From: Curtobacterium pusillum
GTDB lineage: Bacteria > Actinomycetota > Actinomycetes > Actinomycetales > Microbacteriaceae
Length of the DNA: 64,000 bases
Assembly (NCBI GenBank): GCA_002025645.1
Contig: CP018783.1
Location: forward strand, 1,674,001 to 1,738,000
Direction of reading: 5' to 3'
Position numbers and translations under genes: made by a program. Positions 55,093 to 64,000 of this stretch are shown one piece after another. Within the stretch, counting starts at the first letter, position 1, and each line of letters opens with the position of its first letter. The notes beneath the pieces are model-generated. The model was not told the DNA's origin. It worked only from the letters and a program-made list of their open reading frames with translations, and ran no database searches.

Positions 55093-55932
55093 CTACTTCA
55101 CCGCGCCGGCCGTCAGGCCCGCCACGAACTGGCGCTGCACGATGAGGAACGCGATCACGACCGGGATCGAGACGACGAGGGACGCCGCCATGATCTGGTT
55201 CCAGTACACGTTCGTCTGCGTGGAGTACTGCTGCAGACCGACCGCCAGCGTCTGCCCGTCGCCGTTGGTCATGACCGAGGCGAACAGGACCTCACCCCAG
55301 GCCGTCATGAACGAGTAGATCCCGACCGCGACCAGACCCGGACGGGCCGAGGGCAGGATGACCCGGAACAGGGCACCCATCGGGCCCGAGCCGTCGACCA
55401 TCGCGGCCTCGTCGAGTTCACGCGGGATGGTCTCGAAGTAGCCCGCGAGCATCCAGATCGAGAACGGGAGCGTGAACGTCAGGTACGTGATGATCAAGCC
55501 GGTCCAGCTGCCGACGAGCTGGATGCCGAGCGCGTTGCCGAGGTTCGTGAAGATCAGGAACAGCGGCAGCAGGAACAGCACGCCGGGGAACATCTGGGTG
55601 GAGAGCACCGCAGTGGTGAAGGTGCTCTTGCCCTTGAAGTTCCAGCGCGAGACACCGTACGCGGCGAACGTCGCGATGATCAGCGAGAACACCGTCGCGA
55701 CCGTGCAGACCACGAGCGAGTTGACGAAGTACTTGCCGAGCGGGACCGTCGACCACATGTCGATGAACGGCTGGAACGTGATGTTGGTCGGGATCCACGT
55801 GAAGTCGTTCTGCACGTCACCGAGCGGCTTGATGGCCGTGGTGATCATCACGTAGAGCGGGACGACCGTGAACAGGGTCAGGACGACGAGGGTGACGACC
55901 TTGAAGGACTTGGCGCCGAATGTCTCACGCAC
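55093..55932 (-). CDS. Carbohydrate ABC transporter permease (MalG-like)
   Basis: 279 residues from a GTG. Six transmembrane helices; EAA loop 'LDEAAMVDGSGPMGALFRVI'. Last gene of the second sugar importer; no ATPase encoded here. Confidence 0.9.
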   Translation of the reverse strand: MRETFGAKSFKVVTLVVLTLFTVVPLYVMITTAIKPLGDVQNDFTWIPTNITFQPFIDMWSTVPLGKYFVNSLVVCTVATVFSLIIATFAAYGVSRWNFKGKSTFTTAVLSTQMFPGVLFLLPLFLIFTNLGNALGIQLVGSWTGLIITYLTFTLPFSIWMLAGYFETIPRELDEAAMVDGSGPMGALFRVILPSARPGLVAVGIYSFMTAWGEVLFASVMTNGDGQTLAVGLQQYSTQTNVYWNQIMAASLVVSIPVVIAFLIVQRQFVAGLTAGAVK

Positions 55933-56920
55933 GGACGGACCTCCGGTTGGTCACGGCGAGGTAGATGCCGGTGACGATGAGCAGGAAGATGAGGAGCAGG
56001 ACGCTCATCGCGGCACCGGAGCCGAAGTTCCAGGTGATGAAGGACGCGTTGTAGATGTGGAAGCTCAGCAGGTCCGCCGCCGGGGGCTGGGCGGTCGAGC
56101 CGAACAGCACGAACGGTGTGTTGAAGTCGTTGAACGTCCAGAGGAACATCACGAGCACGAGCGTCACGTTGACCGGACGCACCATCGGCAGCGTGATCGA
56201 GCGCCACTGCCGGAAGGGCTTCGCACCGTCGACCGATGCGGCCTCGTAGACGTCGTTCGGCACGGACTGCAGACCGGCCATGAGCATCAGGAACGCGAAC
56301 GGCCAGGTCTTCCAGATCGCCACGACGACGACCGAGACGAACGCGTTCGAGCCGATCAGCCAGAACGGCCCGGTCCCGTTGAACAGGTGCAGCTGGTCCA
56401 CGAGGATGTGGTTGATCGCACCCGAGTCACGCTGGAACATGAACTTCCAGGTGATGATGCCGGCGTACATCGGCAGCGCGTACGGCACGAGGAAGAGCGT
56501 GCGGAACAGGCCACGACCCCTGAACGGCTTCTGCAGCGCGACCGCGGCAGCCATGCCGAAGGTCCACGAGAGCCCGACCACGAGGACCGTGAAGCCGCAC
56601 GTGATGAGGAACGAGTTCAGGACGCCCTTGCCGATCGCCTGGTCGAAGTCGATGACGACCGAGTAGTTCCGCAGTCCCGCGAACGGTGCTGCACCCCAGT
56701 TGGCGATGAAGTACTTGGTGAGCTGGATGAACGAGATCCAGATGCCGGTGAGCATCGGCACGATGTGGATCAGCAGCTCGAACAGGATGGCCGGCGCGAC
56801 GAGCGCGTACGGCAGCCAGTGGGTCTTGCGCTTGCGACCTGGCGGACGGCCCGACATCGTCGGGGCCTTCGTGTGCGTCAGGTCGATGCGCTCGGAATCG
56901 GGCAGGACGGTCGTGGACAT
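55925..56920 (-). CDS. Carbohydrate ABC transporter permease (MalF-like)
   Basis: 331 residues from ATG 56920 with GGAG 5 bases upstream; a GTG at 56923 is adjacent. Six transmembrane helices after a cytosolic N-terminus; EAA-type loop 'VYEAASVDGAKPFRQWRSIT'. Ends 8 bases inside the MalG-like gene. Confidence 0.9.
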   Translation of the reverse strand: MSTTVLPDSERIDLTHTKAPTMSGRPPGRKRKTHWLPYALVAPAILFELLIHIVPMLTGIWISFIQLTKYFIANWGAAPFAGLRNYSVVIDFDQAIGKGVLNSFLITCGFTVLVVGLSWTFGMAAAVALQKPFRGRGLFRTLFLVPYALPMYAGIITWKFMFQRDSGAINHILVDQLHLFNGTGPFWLIGSNAFVSVVVVAIWKTWPFAFLMLMAGLQSVPNDVYEAASVDGAKPFRQWRSITLPMVRPVNVTLVLVMFLWTFNDFNTPFVLFGSTAQPPAADLLSFHIYNASFITWNFGSGAAMSVLLLIFLLIVTGIYLAVTNRRSVRA

Positions 56921-56986
56921 CACTTCTCCTCAGGACGGCACGGGCCGTGGTTCGAACGCGTCCGATGTGAGCGCGTGGTGAGGGGT

Positions 56987-57026
56987 GTGGTGCCCGGGAG
57001 CGTGCCATCTCGCCCCCGGACACCAC
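56987..57026. terminator. Intercistronic hairpin between binding protein and permease genes
   Basis: Imperfect 16-base arms (14 matches) around a short loop, just past the binding-protein stop. Partial termination or mRNA protection would give the usual excess of binding protein over permease. Confidence 0.6.
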
Positions 57027-57035
57027 GTTCATGGG

Positions 57036-58340
57036 TCAGCCGGCGGCCTGTGACACCTGGTCCTGGGCGGTCTGCAGCGCGGTCTTGATGTCGCTGTCGG
57101 AAACGGTGGAACCGGTCGCGATCTTGGCGAACATCTCGCTCATCGCCTTGCCGACCGTGGACTCGAACTGGTCCTCGGCGGGCACCAGCGGGAGCGGCTT
57201 CGACTTGTTGTTGTAGATGTCGAGGAACGTCTTCGTCTCGTCCGAAACGTCGGTGTTCGCGGCAGCGGACTTCAGGACCGGGAGGAAGGAGTACCCCTTA
57301 CCGAGTTCGGTCTGCGCACTGGAGTCAGTCATGTACTTGACGAACTTGAGCGCGCCGTCCTTGTTCTTCGTGTTCTTGAAGATCGACAGGTTGATGCCGG
57401 CCGGGAAGGACGCGATGTCCTCGCCGCCCGCGGTGGTCGGGAACGGCACGACGCCGTAGGCGGATGCGTCCATCCCCACGGACTGGATCGTTGCGTCGGC
57501 GTTGTTCTGGTTGAGGATCATCGCGGCCTTGCCGTTGGCGAAGTCGGTGACGGACTGGGTGCCGTTGTCGTACTGCGCGTTCGAGGTGTTCGCGGCCTTC
57601 GCGCTCTGCATGAGGTCGATGTAGCGCTTGATGCCGTCGACGTTCGCCTTCGACGTGAAGGTCGGCTTGCCGTCCTTGTCGAACCACTCGCCACCGTTCT
57701 GCGCCGAGTTGATGAACGCGAAGTGCGCGTTCTCGGCGTACGAGCTCCCCACGAGGGAGATCCCGTAGACGTCCTTCGACGGATCGGTGAGCTGCTTGGC
57801 GTCCGAGACCAGGTCCTCCCACGTCGTCGGCGGCTGCAGCCCCGCGTCGGCGAACATCTTCTTGTTGTAGTACAGACCGTAGGCGAACCCGAAGAGCGGG
57901 ACACTCGTCACCGTCTTGCCGGGCGCACCACCCGTGGACAACGGGACGTCAGCGAACTTGTCGGCACCGCCGATCGCCTTCATTTCCGAGGCGCCGAACT
58001 CCTGGAAGGCGCCGGTCGCCTGGAGCGACGTCGCCCAGGTGTTGCCGATGCTGACGACGTCCGGGCCCTGGCCCGAGGTGACGGCGGTCTGGATCTTGTT
58101 CTGCAGGTCGTTCCAGCCGATGACCTGGAGGTCGACCTTGATCCCGGTCTCCTTGGTGAACTTCTTGAGGACGGGGGTCAGCACCTCCTTGTCGTTCTGG
58201 AGGGACGTGCCCTGGTTGGACGCCCAGAAGGTGAGCGTCTTGGAGTCGCCGGACGAACCGGAACCGCCAGTGGAGCAAGCCGCCAAGCTCGCGACCGAGA
58301 GGGCCGCGACCACGAAGGCCGCGAGGCGCCGTACGCGCAT
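57036..58340 (-). CDS. Extracellular sugar-binding lipoprotein of ABC importer
   Basis: 434 residues from ATG 58340 (MRVRRLA). Lipobox SLAAC near residue 22, then a family-1 solute-binding domain ('TLTFWASNQGTS', 'GPDVVSIGNTWATSLQATGA'). First gene of the operon; preceded by the LacI operator at 58370. Confidence 0.9.
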   Translation of the reverse strand: MRVRRLAAFVVAALSVASLAACSTGGSGSSGDSKTLTFWASNQGTSLQNDKEVLTPVLKKFTKETGIKVDLQVIGWNDLQNKIQTAVTSGQGPDVVSIGNTWATSLQATGAFQEFGASEMKAIGGADKFADVPLSTGGAPGKTVTSVPLFGFAYGLYYNKKMFADAGLQPPTTWEDLVSDAKQLTDPSKDVYGISLVGSSYAENAHFAFINSAQNGGEWFDKDGKPTFTSKANVDGIKRYIDLMQSAKAANTSNAQYDNGTQSVTDFANGKAAMILNQNNADATIQSVGMDASAYGVVPFPTTAGGEDIASFPAGINLSIFKNTKNKDGALKFVKYMTDSSAQTELGKGYSFLPVLKSAAANTDVSDETKTFLDIYNNKSKPLPLVPAEDQFESTVGKAMSEMFAKIATGSTVSDSDIKTALQTAQDQVSQAAG

Positions 58341-58369
58341 GAAGGTCTCATTTCTCGTCATTGAGGTGA

Positions 58370-58389
58370 CACTTGGAACGTTCCGAGTG
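58370..58389. promoter_or_regulatory. Near-perfect 20-bp LacI operator
   Basis: CACTTGGAACGTTCCGAGTG; only one symmetric base pair mismatches. It lies 30 bases upstream of the binding-protein start, in the gap shared with the divergent LacI gene at 58552. Confidence 0.85.
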
Positions 58390-58551
58390 ATCGATTCCGA
58401 CAGTAGGTGACCTTTTGTCGAAGCGCAAGCAGAAGTCGCATGATCGCGAACGAAAGCGTGATGCCGAGCTTGCGAGACTCGGCACGACCCCGCCCGACAC
58501 AGTCGAGACCGTAAGCTCATCCGAGAGGCTCAGACCCGGAGGCCCGCATCG

Positions 58552-59616
58552 ATGTCAACAGGCAAGCGTCCGACGATCCTCGACGTGGCCGCGGCCGCGG
58601 GGGTCTCGAAGTCACTCGTGTCGATGGTGCTCCGCGGAGACCCCGGGCCGTCCGCCGCCAGCCGAGCCGCTGTCGCCGAGGCGGTCGCCGCCATCGGGTA
58701 TCGACCCAACCGCGCAGCCGCCATCCTCGCCGCCGGCAGGACGAACACCGTGGGCATCGCCGTCGACGACTACCGCAACCTCTGGTACGTCCCGTTCATC
58801 CGTGGGATCCGATCGGTTCTCGGGCCGCTCGGCATCCGCGTGGCAACCGCCGACAACTACTCCAACGAGCACCTCGCCGTCTCACCCTTCGATGAGCTGA
58901 TGTCGCTGCGCGTCGATGGCATCATCATCGCAGCAGAGCTGCCGACGACTGCTGACGTCCCAGCGGACGTCCCCGTGGTGATGGTCGGCAGCCGGGCTGG
59001 GGCGATCCCGGGAGCCGACACCATAACGGTGGACGACGAACGCGGCGGCGAACTGGCTGCCGATCACCTGCTCGCCGTCGGCCACCTCCGCATCGGCCAC
59101 ATCGCGGGCTCCGATGCCATTGCACGCGCACGTCGACTCGGCTTCGAGCGCCGACTCCGATCAGCAGGAGTCACGCCGGTCATCGCCGGCGGAACACACG
59201 TCCAGACGACCGGCGGCACCCCCGACACCACAGAACGGAACGGTTTCGAACTCTCCATGAGGCTCCTCGCCGAGCACCCGGACGTGACGGCGGTCTTCGC
59301 AGCGAACGACACGATGGCGATGGGTGCACTCGGAGCAGCGAAACGACTCGGCCGCTCCGTCCCAGCAGATCTCTCCGTGATCGGTTTCGACGATTCGCCC
59401 GTGGCCGCGACCGCCCTGATGGACCTCACCACGATCGACGCCCGGTACGAGGACCTCGGACGCATCGCGGCACGGACGGTCGTCGGCAGGATGGAGGATC
59501 GGGTCGGAACAAGCCGACCGCCGACCGTCGCCCGGCTCGAACCAAGACTGGTCGAGCGGGCATCCACTGCCCGCCTCCGAGCGAACCCGAGCCCACGAGG
59601 GCGAACGAGCCCCTAG
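58552..59616 (+). CDS. LacI-family transcriptional regulator (second sugar importer)
   Basis: 354 residues, GGAGG 9 bases before ATG 58552. Helix-turn-helix 'ILDVAAAAGVSKSLVSMVL', effector domain with 'VIGFDDSPVAATALMDLTT'. Divergent from the ABC operon 55093-58340; probably represses it at 58370. Ser/Pro/Arg-rich tail at the end. Confidence 0.9.
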   Translation: MSTGKRPTILDVAAAAGVSKSLVSMVLRGDPGPSAASRAAVAEAVAAIGYRPNRAAAILAAGRTNTVGIAVDDYRNLWYVPFIRGIRSVLGPLGIRVATADNYSNEHLAVSPFDELMSLRVDGIIIAAELPTTADVPADVPVVMVGSRAGAIPGADTITVDDERGGELAADHLLAVGHLRIGHIAGSDAIARARRLGFERRLRSAGVTPVIAGGTHVQTTGGTPDTTERNGFELSMRLLAEHPDVTAVFAANDTMAMGALGAAKRLGRSVPADLSVIGFDDSPVAATALMDLTTIDARYEDLGRIAARTVVGRMEDRVGTSRPPTVARLEPRLVERASTARLRANPSPRGRTSP

Positions 59617-60320
59617 TGACGTCTGATCTCCGATCTCCCGAAGGCAATCTCAAGCGGGCAGCGATGTAGCGCACCGGATCGATCATCGGTGACGTCCCGG
59701 ATCCCGAGAGACCGCGTGGATGGGAGTCCGTGCTGCCGGTCTCCTCACGACGATTGAGCCGTAACCCTCGAGGTCTCGGCTGGCAGACCGGAAGATGACC
59801 GCTGCGGCAATGATGTGTACGCGCGCGGAGGAACCGGGTCCCCGGTCAGGGCGATAGCAGTCCTCACCGATTGCTAGAACACACGCCCCCGGAAGCCCCA
59901 GCCGCGCAGGTTGGGGCTTTCGTCATCGGAGACGGGGCTCCGGCGTCCCGTAGACCACAGGGGCTGAATGTGGCTCGGGCCCCGGTTCTGTCCTGCGCCC
60001 GGTGATGCTCATGACGGCCGCGAGGAGCTCGTCGCCGAAGCAAGCCGGATCGTGGCGCGGGTGCGGCCGACACCCCGACGAAGGCAGCTGATCGAACCGC
60101 CACTCGAGTGGGCCGCGGCCACGTGCTCCGACCGGTCGCAGACCACGAAGCCGCACATTCTGGGCAAGACCACCGACCACTCCGACGCTCGCATGATCCT
60201 GGCAGTCGCCGTTGTCGGTCCGCACCCGAGTATCGACGAGGTGACGGTGCGCGAGCAATCCGCACATTGTGGTGAAATCCGTCGAGCGACCATAGCCTGC
60301 AGAAATCAGGTGCGGCGCTC
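59617..60320. other. 700-base region without a confident gene
   Basis: No frame shows a convincing protein. Overlapping ORFs on both strands at 59923-60705 have poor coding character and no recognised motif. At 59893-59919 a hairpin AAGCCCCA / TGGGGCTT followed by TTTC is an intrinsic terminator. No T-loop (GGTTCGA) is seen, so no tRNA is called. Confidence 0.5.
59893..59919 (+). terminator. Rho-independent terminator
   Basis: AAGCCCCA (59893-59900) pairs with TGGGGCTT (59912-59919), the stem extended inward by GCC/GGT, and a short T-rich tail follows. It would end a transcript from the left; no gene ending just before it is recognised. Confidence 0.65.
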
Positions 60321-61574
60321 TCACCGGTTCACGACGAGCGCTGTGCTCCCGGTTTCCTCTCGGATCACCAACGCGTTCCGTCGGCGCTCGAGCGTGCGCC
60401 GCGCAACGAGCAGCACCGCCGCCGCGAGCAAGATCGAGACCGGGGCGATCCGGTACATCGCCGCGTACCCGAGCGTCGTCGCGATGAGTCCCCCGACCAC
60501 CGGCCCGGCGAGCTGACCAAGGTCCGAACCGAGGTAGAGCGTGCTGCTGGCCGCGCCTCGCCGCTCCTCTGGGACGACGCCCATCGCCATCGCGCGTGCG
60601 ACCGGGCCTGCAGCGCCGTAGCCGAACGCGCCGACCACGGCGGCTGCGAGCAGCGTCCATATCGTGTCGGACACGCTGATGAGGTACATCGAGCCGATGA
60701 TGCACGCCAGCATCGGGAGCACGGCCACGTACCCGAAGCGGTCGACGGCCCGCCCGCCGAGCGGACTCGCGACGAACAGGACCAGGCCGTACACGGTAAA
60801 GAAGAAACCGACGTCACTACCGAGGCCTTGCTCGACCCCGAAGACGACGACGAAGGAGTTCACCAGGGACCAGGCGAAGAGGAAGCAGAACTGCAGCACC
60901 GCCGGCACGATCGCTTCCCGCGCGATGATGCGCGACGGGGCGAACCGGAAGGGCCGTCGCGGGGTCGTCGCGACCACGCTTGGACGGATCTGCAGGACCG
61001 CCACCGCTGCGAGCACCAGGACGCCGATGGCAACGGTGAAGGTCGTGCGGTAGTCGGTCGCTTCCTGGATCTTCAGCGCGAGTGGCGCGCCGATCATCTG
61101 CGCGGCTCCTGACGCGAGCGCGAAGACGCCCAAGCCGGCTGCGAGCTTGCGACGCGGCAGGGTGTCAGCCGCCAGGGCGATGCAGGTCGTCGAGGTGAAG
61201 GCCTGCCCCGCACCCTGCACGATCCGGAACGTCAGCACCGAGCTCGCGGTACCGGACGCCGCGTAGCCGGAGAACGCCAGCGCGATCACGGCGACGGCGC
61301 CCAGGAGCAGGAACTTGCGGTTGAGTGAATCGATCGCCGGTGCGGAGACGAGCTTGAAGACGATCGACCCGATGGTGAAGGCCGCTGCGACGACGCCGAT
61401 CACGGCCGGGGTCGCACCGAGGTCTCTCGCGAACGGGCTCACGATGACGTTGCTGAGGTTGAGTCCGAGGTTGATGAGGAAGTAGGTGGCGAACGCGCTC
61501 GTGAACGACCGGTTCCAGATGCGCTCGTGCGAGGGCGCCGGCGCGGCCGGGTCCGCTCGGTCGAGCTGGTGCAT
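60321..61574 (-). CDS. MFS transporter (tandem copy 1)
   Basis: 417 residues, GAAGGAGAACC before ATG 61574. Twelve transmembrane helices. Strongly similar along its length to the MFS at 61680, for example 'FARDLGATPAVIGVVAA' and 'LRRAGLKF...TAC'-type blocks, 'FRIVQGAGQAFTSTT' and 'GYGAAGPVARAMAMG'. Tandem duplication with separate substrates is likely. Confidence 0.85.
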   Translation of the reverse strand: MHQLDRADPAAPAPSHERIWNRSFTSAFATYFLINLGLNLSNVIVSPFARDLGATPAVIGVVAAAFTIGSIVFKLVSAPAIDSLNRKFLLLGAVAVIALAFSGYAASGTASSVLTFRIVQGAGQAFTSTTCIALAADTLPRRKLAAGLGVFALASGAAQMIGAPLALKIQEATDYRTTFTVAIGVLVLAAVAVLQIRPSVVATTPRRPFRFAPSRIIAREAIVPAVLQFCFLFAWSLVNSFVVVFGVEQGLGSDVGFFFTVYGLVLFVASPLGGRAVDRFGYVAVLPMLACIIGSMYLISVSDTIWTLLAAAVVGAFGYGAAGPVARAMAMGVVPEERRGAASSTLYLGSDLGQLAGPVVGGLIATTLGYAAMYRIAPVSILLAAAVLLVARRTLERRRNALVIREETGSTALVVNR

Positions 61575-61628
61575 GGTTCTCCTTCGTCACGTCATTGTGC
61601 GGCAACCGCCGCTGCCGCGGAGGCGGGA

Positions 61629-61665
61629 GGGTGCGGGACGAGAAGGGGGAGCTCGTCCCGCACCC
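61629..61665. terminator. Hairpin between the tandem MFS genes
   Basis: A perfect 14-bp stem (61629-61642 with 61652-61665) and 9-base loop, 15 bases past the stop of the 61680 gene. It would weaken read-through into the downstream copy. Confidence 0.75.
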
Positions 61666-61679
61666 GGCGGGTGGGGCGA

Positions 61680-62957
61680 CTACGCCCGGTCCTGCGACAC
61701 CTGCGCGGTCTGCGAAGCGGTCGCCTTGCTCGCTTCGACCTCAGCAGCCTCTGACGCCCGCTCGGCATCGGCGACGATCGCTGCACGTCGGTTCCAGAAG
61801 CGGTAGGAGACGAGCATGAGGATGAGCGCGAGGACCAGGTAGGCGGGTGCGATGCGGTACATGGCCGCGTACCCGAGCGTGGAGATGATGATGCCGCCGA
61901 GGATCGGACCGAGGAGCTGGCCGATGTCGGACGCCAGGAAGATCGTGCTGCTCGCCGCTCCCCGTCGGGTCTTCGGAACGACGCTCATCGTGATCGACCG
62001 GACCACCGGGCCGGCGGCGCCGTAGCCGAGGGCCCCGAGGACTGCGGCGACCAGCAGGGTGACGAGGCCGTCAGAGAAGCTGATGACGATCAGCGACGCG
62101 GCCATGAACGCCAGCATCGGGATGAGCATGAAGTACCCGAACCGGTCGGTGAGGCGGCCTCCGAGTGGCGCGGTTGCGAACACTGCGAGGCCGTAGACGG
62201 TGTTGAAGTACCCGACATCGCTCCCGAGCCCTTGGGACTGCCCGAACACGATGATGAACGACAGCACCGAGGTCCAGGCGAGCATGAAGAAGAACTGCAT
62301 GAGCGCCGACGGGATCGCCTCGGGCGCGATGAACCCCTTGAGTGAGATCTGGAAACGCTTGCGTTCACGCTGTTTCGCGGTGATGAGCAGGACCGCGACC
62401 GCGCCGAGGACCAGCGCGACGAGCGCGGTCAGGAACGTGAACTGGTAGCTGGTCGCCGCCTGGATCTTCAGCGCGATGGGCGCGCCGAGCATCGTGGCGC
62501 CGGCGGTGCCGAGTGCGAAGATGCCCATGCCCGCTGCGAGCTTCTCACGCGGCAGGGTGTCGGCGGCCAGAGCGACGAAGGTGGTCGCGGTGAACGCCTG
62601 CCCGATGCCCTGGACGATGCGGAAGGTGATCAGCGTTGGGACGTTCGTGGACAGCGCGTAGCCGACGGTGGCAACGGCGATGACACCGACCGCGGCGAGC
62701 AGCACCCACTTGCGGTTGAACGCGTCGATGGCGGGCGCCGATGCCAGCTTGAACACGATCGCACCGTAGGTGAACCCGGTCGCGACGATGCCCATGACCA
62801 CGGGCGTCGCGCCGAGGTCGCGCGCATAGGGTGTCGCGAGGTTGTTCGCCATGTTCAGGGCGAGGTTGACCAGGAAGTAGGCCAGGAAGATGGCCGTGAA
62901 CGACCGGTTGAACACCCGGGTCGCTGCGACCTTCGTCGCTGTGGTGGTGACACTCAT
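61680..62957 (-). CDS. MFS transporter (tandem copy 2)
   Basis: 425 residues from ATG 62957 (AGGAG 8 bases upstream), overlapping the esterase stop by ATGA. Twelve transmembrane helices; 'YARDLGATPVVMGIVAT' and 'FRIVQGIGQAFTATTFVALA' mirror copy 1. C-terminal tail rich in Ala, Glu and Ser, probably disordered. Confidence 0.85.
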   Translation of the reverse strand: MSVTTTATKVAATRVFNRSFTAIFLAYFLVNLALNMANNLATPYARDLGATPVVMGIVATGFTYGAIVFKLASAPAIDAFNRKWVLLAAVGVIAVATVGYALSTNVPTLITFRIVQGIGQAFTATTFVALAADTLPREKLAAGMGIFALGTAGATMLGAPIALKIQAATSYQFTFLTALVALVLGAVAVLLITAKQRERKRFQISLKGFIAPEAIPSALMQFFFMLAWTSVLSFIIVFGQSQGLGSDVGYFNTVYGLAVFATAPLGGRLTDRFGYFMLIPMLAFMAASLIVISFSDGLVTLLVAAVLGALGYGAAGPVVRSITMSVVPKTRRGAASSTIFLASDIGQLLGPILGGIIISTLGYAAMYRIAPAYLVLALILMLVSYRFWNRRAAIVADAERASEAAEVEASKATASQTAQVSQDRA

Positions 62958-64000
62958 CGTGAGTACTCCTGCACGTCGTTGTGGGGGTTGGTGGGGGTGG
63001 GGCGATCGTCGACGACGATCCGTCCGGTGCTGCTGTCGCGCCGGAAGCGCTTGAGGAAGTCCCAGCCGAGCACACCTGCCGCGAGCGGCCAGGCATGCGG
63101 GGCGTTCTCGACGACGACGTAACGGAACACGTTCCGACCCTCCGTGTCGTCGACGTCGGCGATCCAGTGCTTCACACCGTGCAACACCTCGGTGCGTTCC
63201 CGGTCGCCGGGAAAACCGAGCACGCGGTGTAACTCGGAGTCGGGCGCGTCGACGTACTCGAGGCAGGTCGCGACGTCCCGCGGTCGGCACGACAGGCTCC
63301 CCATACGCCGGTTCAGCCGCTCGACGGCCCACTCGTGGCGGTCGACGTCTGCGGGCGGCTCGGGTTGGTTCGAGAACCGCCGGGGACCGTTGACGTTGCG
63401 GGTGGGGTCGCGCTCGTCGTCGCGGCGTGGGTCGTGGTACCCCTCGAGTGCACGGGGGCGGCCCCAGTCCTTCCGCGGCGCCCAGTCGTTGACCGGTGCG
63501 AAGCTCGAGGCTTCGTACTGTCCGTTGATCTGCATGAACGGCACCACCGCGTCGTGAACGCGACGCAGCTCGTCCTCTGTGAACGGTTCGTTCACGTTGT
63601 CCCAGTCCCGCCAGATGTCGTTGCCACACGTGAGGACGGCGGTGATCCGCTCGGGGATCCGGAAGAAGGTCGACGTGACCTGGTACCCGCCCTGCGACTC
63701 GCCCGCGAGGTACACCCGCTCCGTGTCGACGGGGAAGAGCTCGATCAAGCGATCCAGCACTCGTTCGGTGTTCTGCCAGTTCGTGTCCTGGAGCATCGCG
63801 ACGATGATCCGTTCGCGGGCCGCGATCTCGTGGAACCCCGCGGTGAACTCGTCCGTCGAGATCGACTGGTGTCCGCCGTGGTTGACGAAGAGCACCGGGT
63901 ACCGAGTCCCCCTCGCCGCCTCGGTCTCGAGTTCGAGTGGCGTGATGAGGAGCCAGCGCGTGTAGTAGTCGCTGTTCTCGAACACCTGCCGCCGCAGCCC
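62954..64000 (-). CDS. Alpha/beta hydrolase, esterase-like (5' partial)
   Basis: The frame stays open to the window edge, so the start lies beyond base 64000 (a GTG at 63985 is internal). The nucleophile elbow is 'AGESQGGYQVTS'; an oxyanion-type 'NHGGHQS' precedes it. Ends in a Pro/Asp-rich tail. It is coupled to the MFS gene at 61680 by ATGA, suggesting an ester substrate whose product is carried by the transporters. Family otherwise unassigned. Confidence 0.75.
   Translation of the reverse strand, partial: GLRRQVFENSDYYTRWLLITPLELETEAARGTRYPVLFVNHGGHQSISTDEFTAGFHEIAARERIIVAMLQDTNWQNTERVLDRLIELFPVDTERVYLAGESQGGYQVTSTFFRIPERITAVLTCGNDIWRDWDNVNEPFTEDELRRVHDAVVPFMQINGQYEASSFAPVNDWAPRKDWGRPRALEGYHDPRRDDERDPTRNVNGPRRFSNQPEPPADVDRHEWAVERLNRRMGSLSCRPRDVATCLEYVDAPDSELHRVLGFPGDRERTEVLHGVKHWIADVDDTEGRNVFRYVVVENAPHAWPLAAGVLGWDFLKRFRRDSSTGRIVVDDRPTPTNPHNDVQEYSR

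Noticed and set aside
59860..59925. Possible tRNA near the CCCCAGCCGC hairpin
   Set aside because: No T-loop, anticodon arm or CCA-compatible acceptor stem can be paired; only the terminator-like stem is present.

Overview
This is high-GC actinobacterial DNA. The GTG starts, ATGA/GTGA gene overlaps, leaderless promoters, many sugar transporters with LacI regulators and DUF2510-type proteins point to Microbacteriaceae, and Curtobacterium is my best guess. No rRNA, tRNA, phage, integrase, transposase or CRISPR array was recognised. Both window ends cut genes: an alpha/beta hydrolase at the left and an esterase at the right.

Layout. 1-3006: secretion-linked alpha/beta hydrolase (DUF1023-like), two lipoproteins and small proteins, tightly overlapped. 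3036-4723: LysR regulator divergent from an SDR oxidoreductase. 4820-9020: sugar/polyol catabolic set (Gfo/Idh/MocA dehydrogenase, sugar-phosphate isomerase-like epimerase, MFS permease) with a divergent TetR. 9076-10157: a VapBC-like toxin-antitoxin pair. 10200-13324: acidic small protein, NUDIX hydrolase, lipoprotein, phospholipase D. 13365-17368: CitMHS citrate-type carrier divergent from a CitA/CitB-type two-component system. 17480-25454: TetR with its NAD(P)-binding target gene, a DHA2 drug exporter, an esterase, a membrane protein, an ABC exporter and a DUF2510 protein. 26084-33300: an arabinoside-utilisation locus (GH127 beta-L-arabinofuranosidase, ABC sugar importer, LacI, kinase-like APH protein).

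33300-43900 differs in base composition and content and looks like an accessory island. It holds a giant membrane YobI-like P-loop NTPase, a frameshifted scrap of a type I restriction HsdR gene, and an unrecognised operon of five or six overlapping genes (37951-42112). In that operon a large winged-helix-like protein (A) and a small domain (B) recur in the order A-B-(B+HTH)-B-A. This is the best candidate in the window for an undescribed system. It is followed by a small antisense gene and two hypothetical proteins.

43978-64000: a methyltransferase, a MarR-regulated FMN reductase, and a five-gene esterase/MFS/trehalose-synthase operon with a divergent LacI. Then come a thioesterase, a LysE exporter, a second sugar ABC importer with its own LacI and a clear operator, and a tandem pair of paralogous MFS carriers behind an esterase. 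Across the window, regulators sit divergent to their target genes with visible palindromic operators. A short repeat (core TGGAGGC[A/G]CG) is scattered through terminators and some coding ends.
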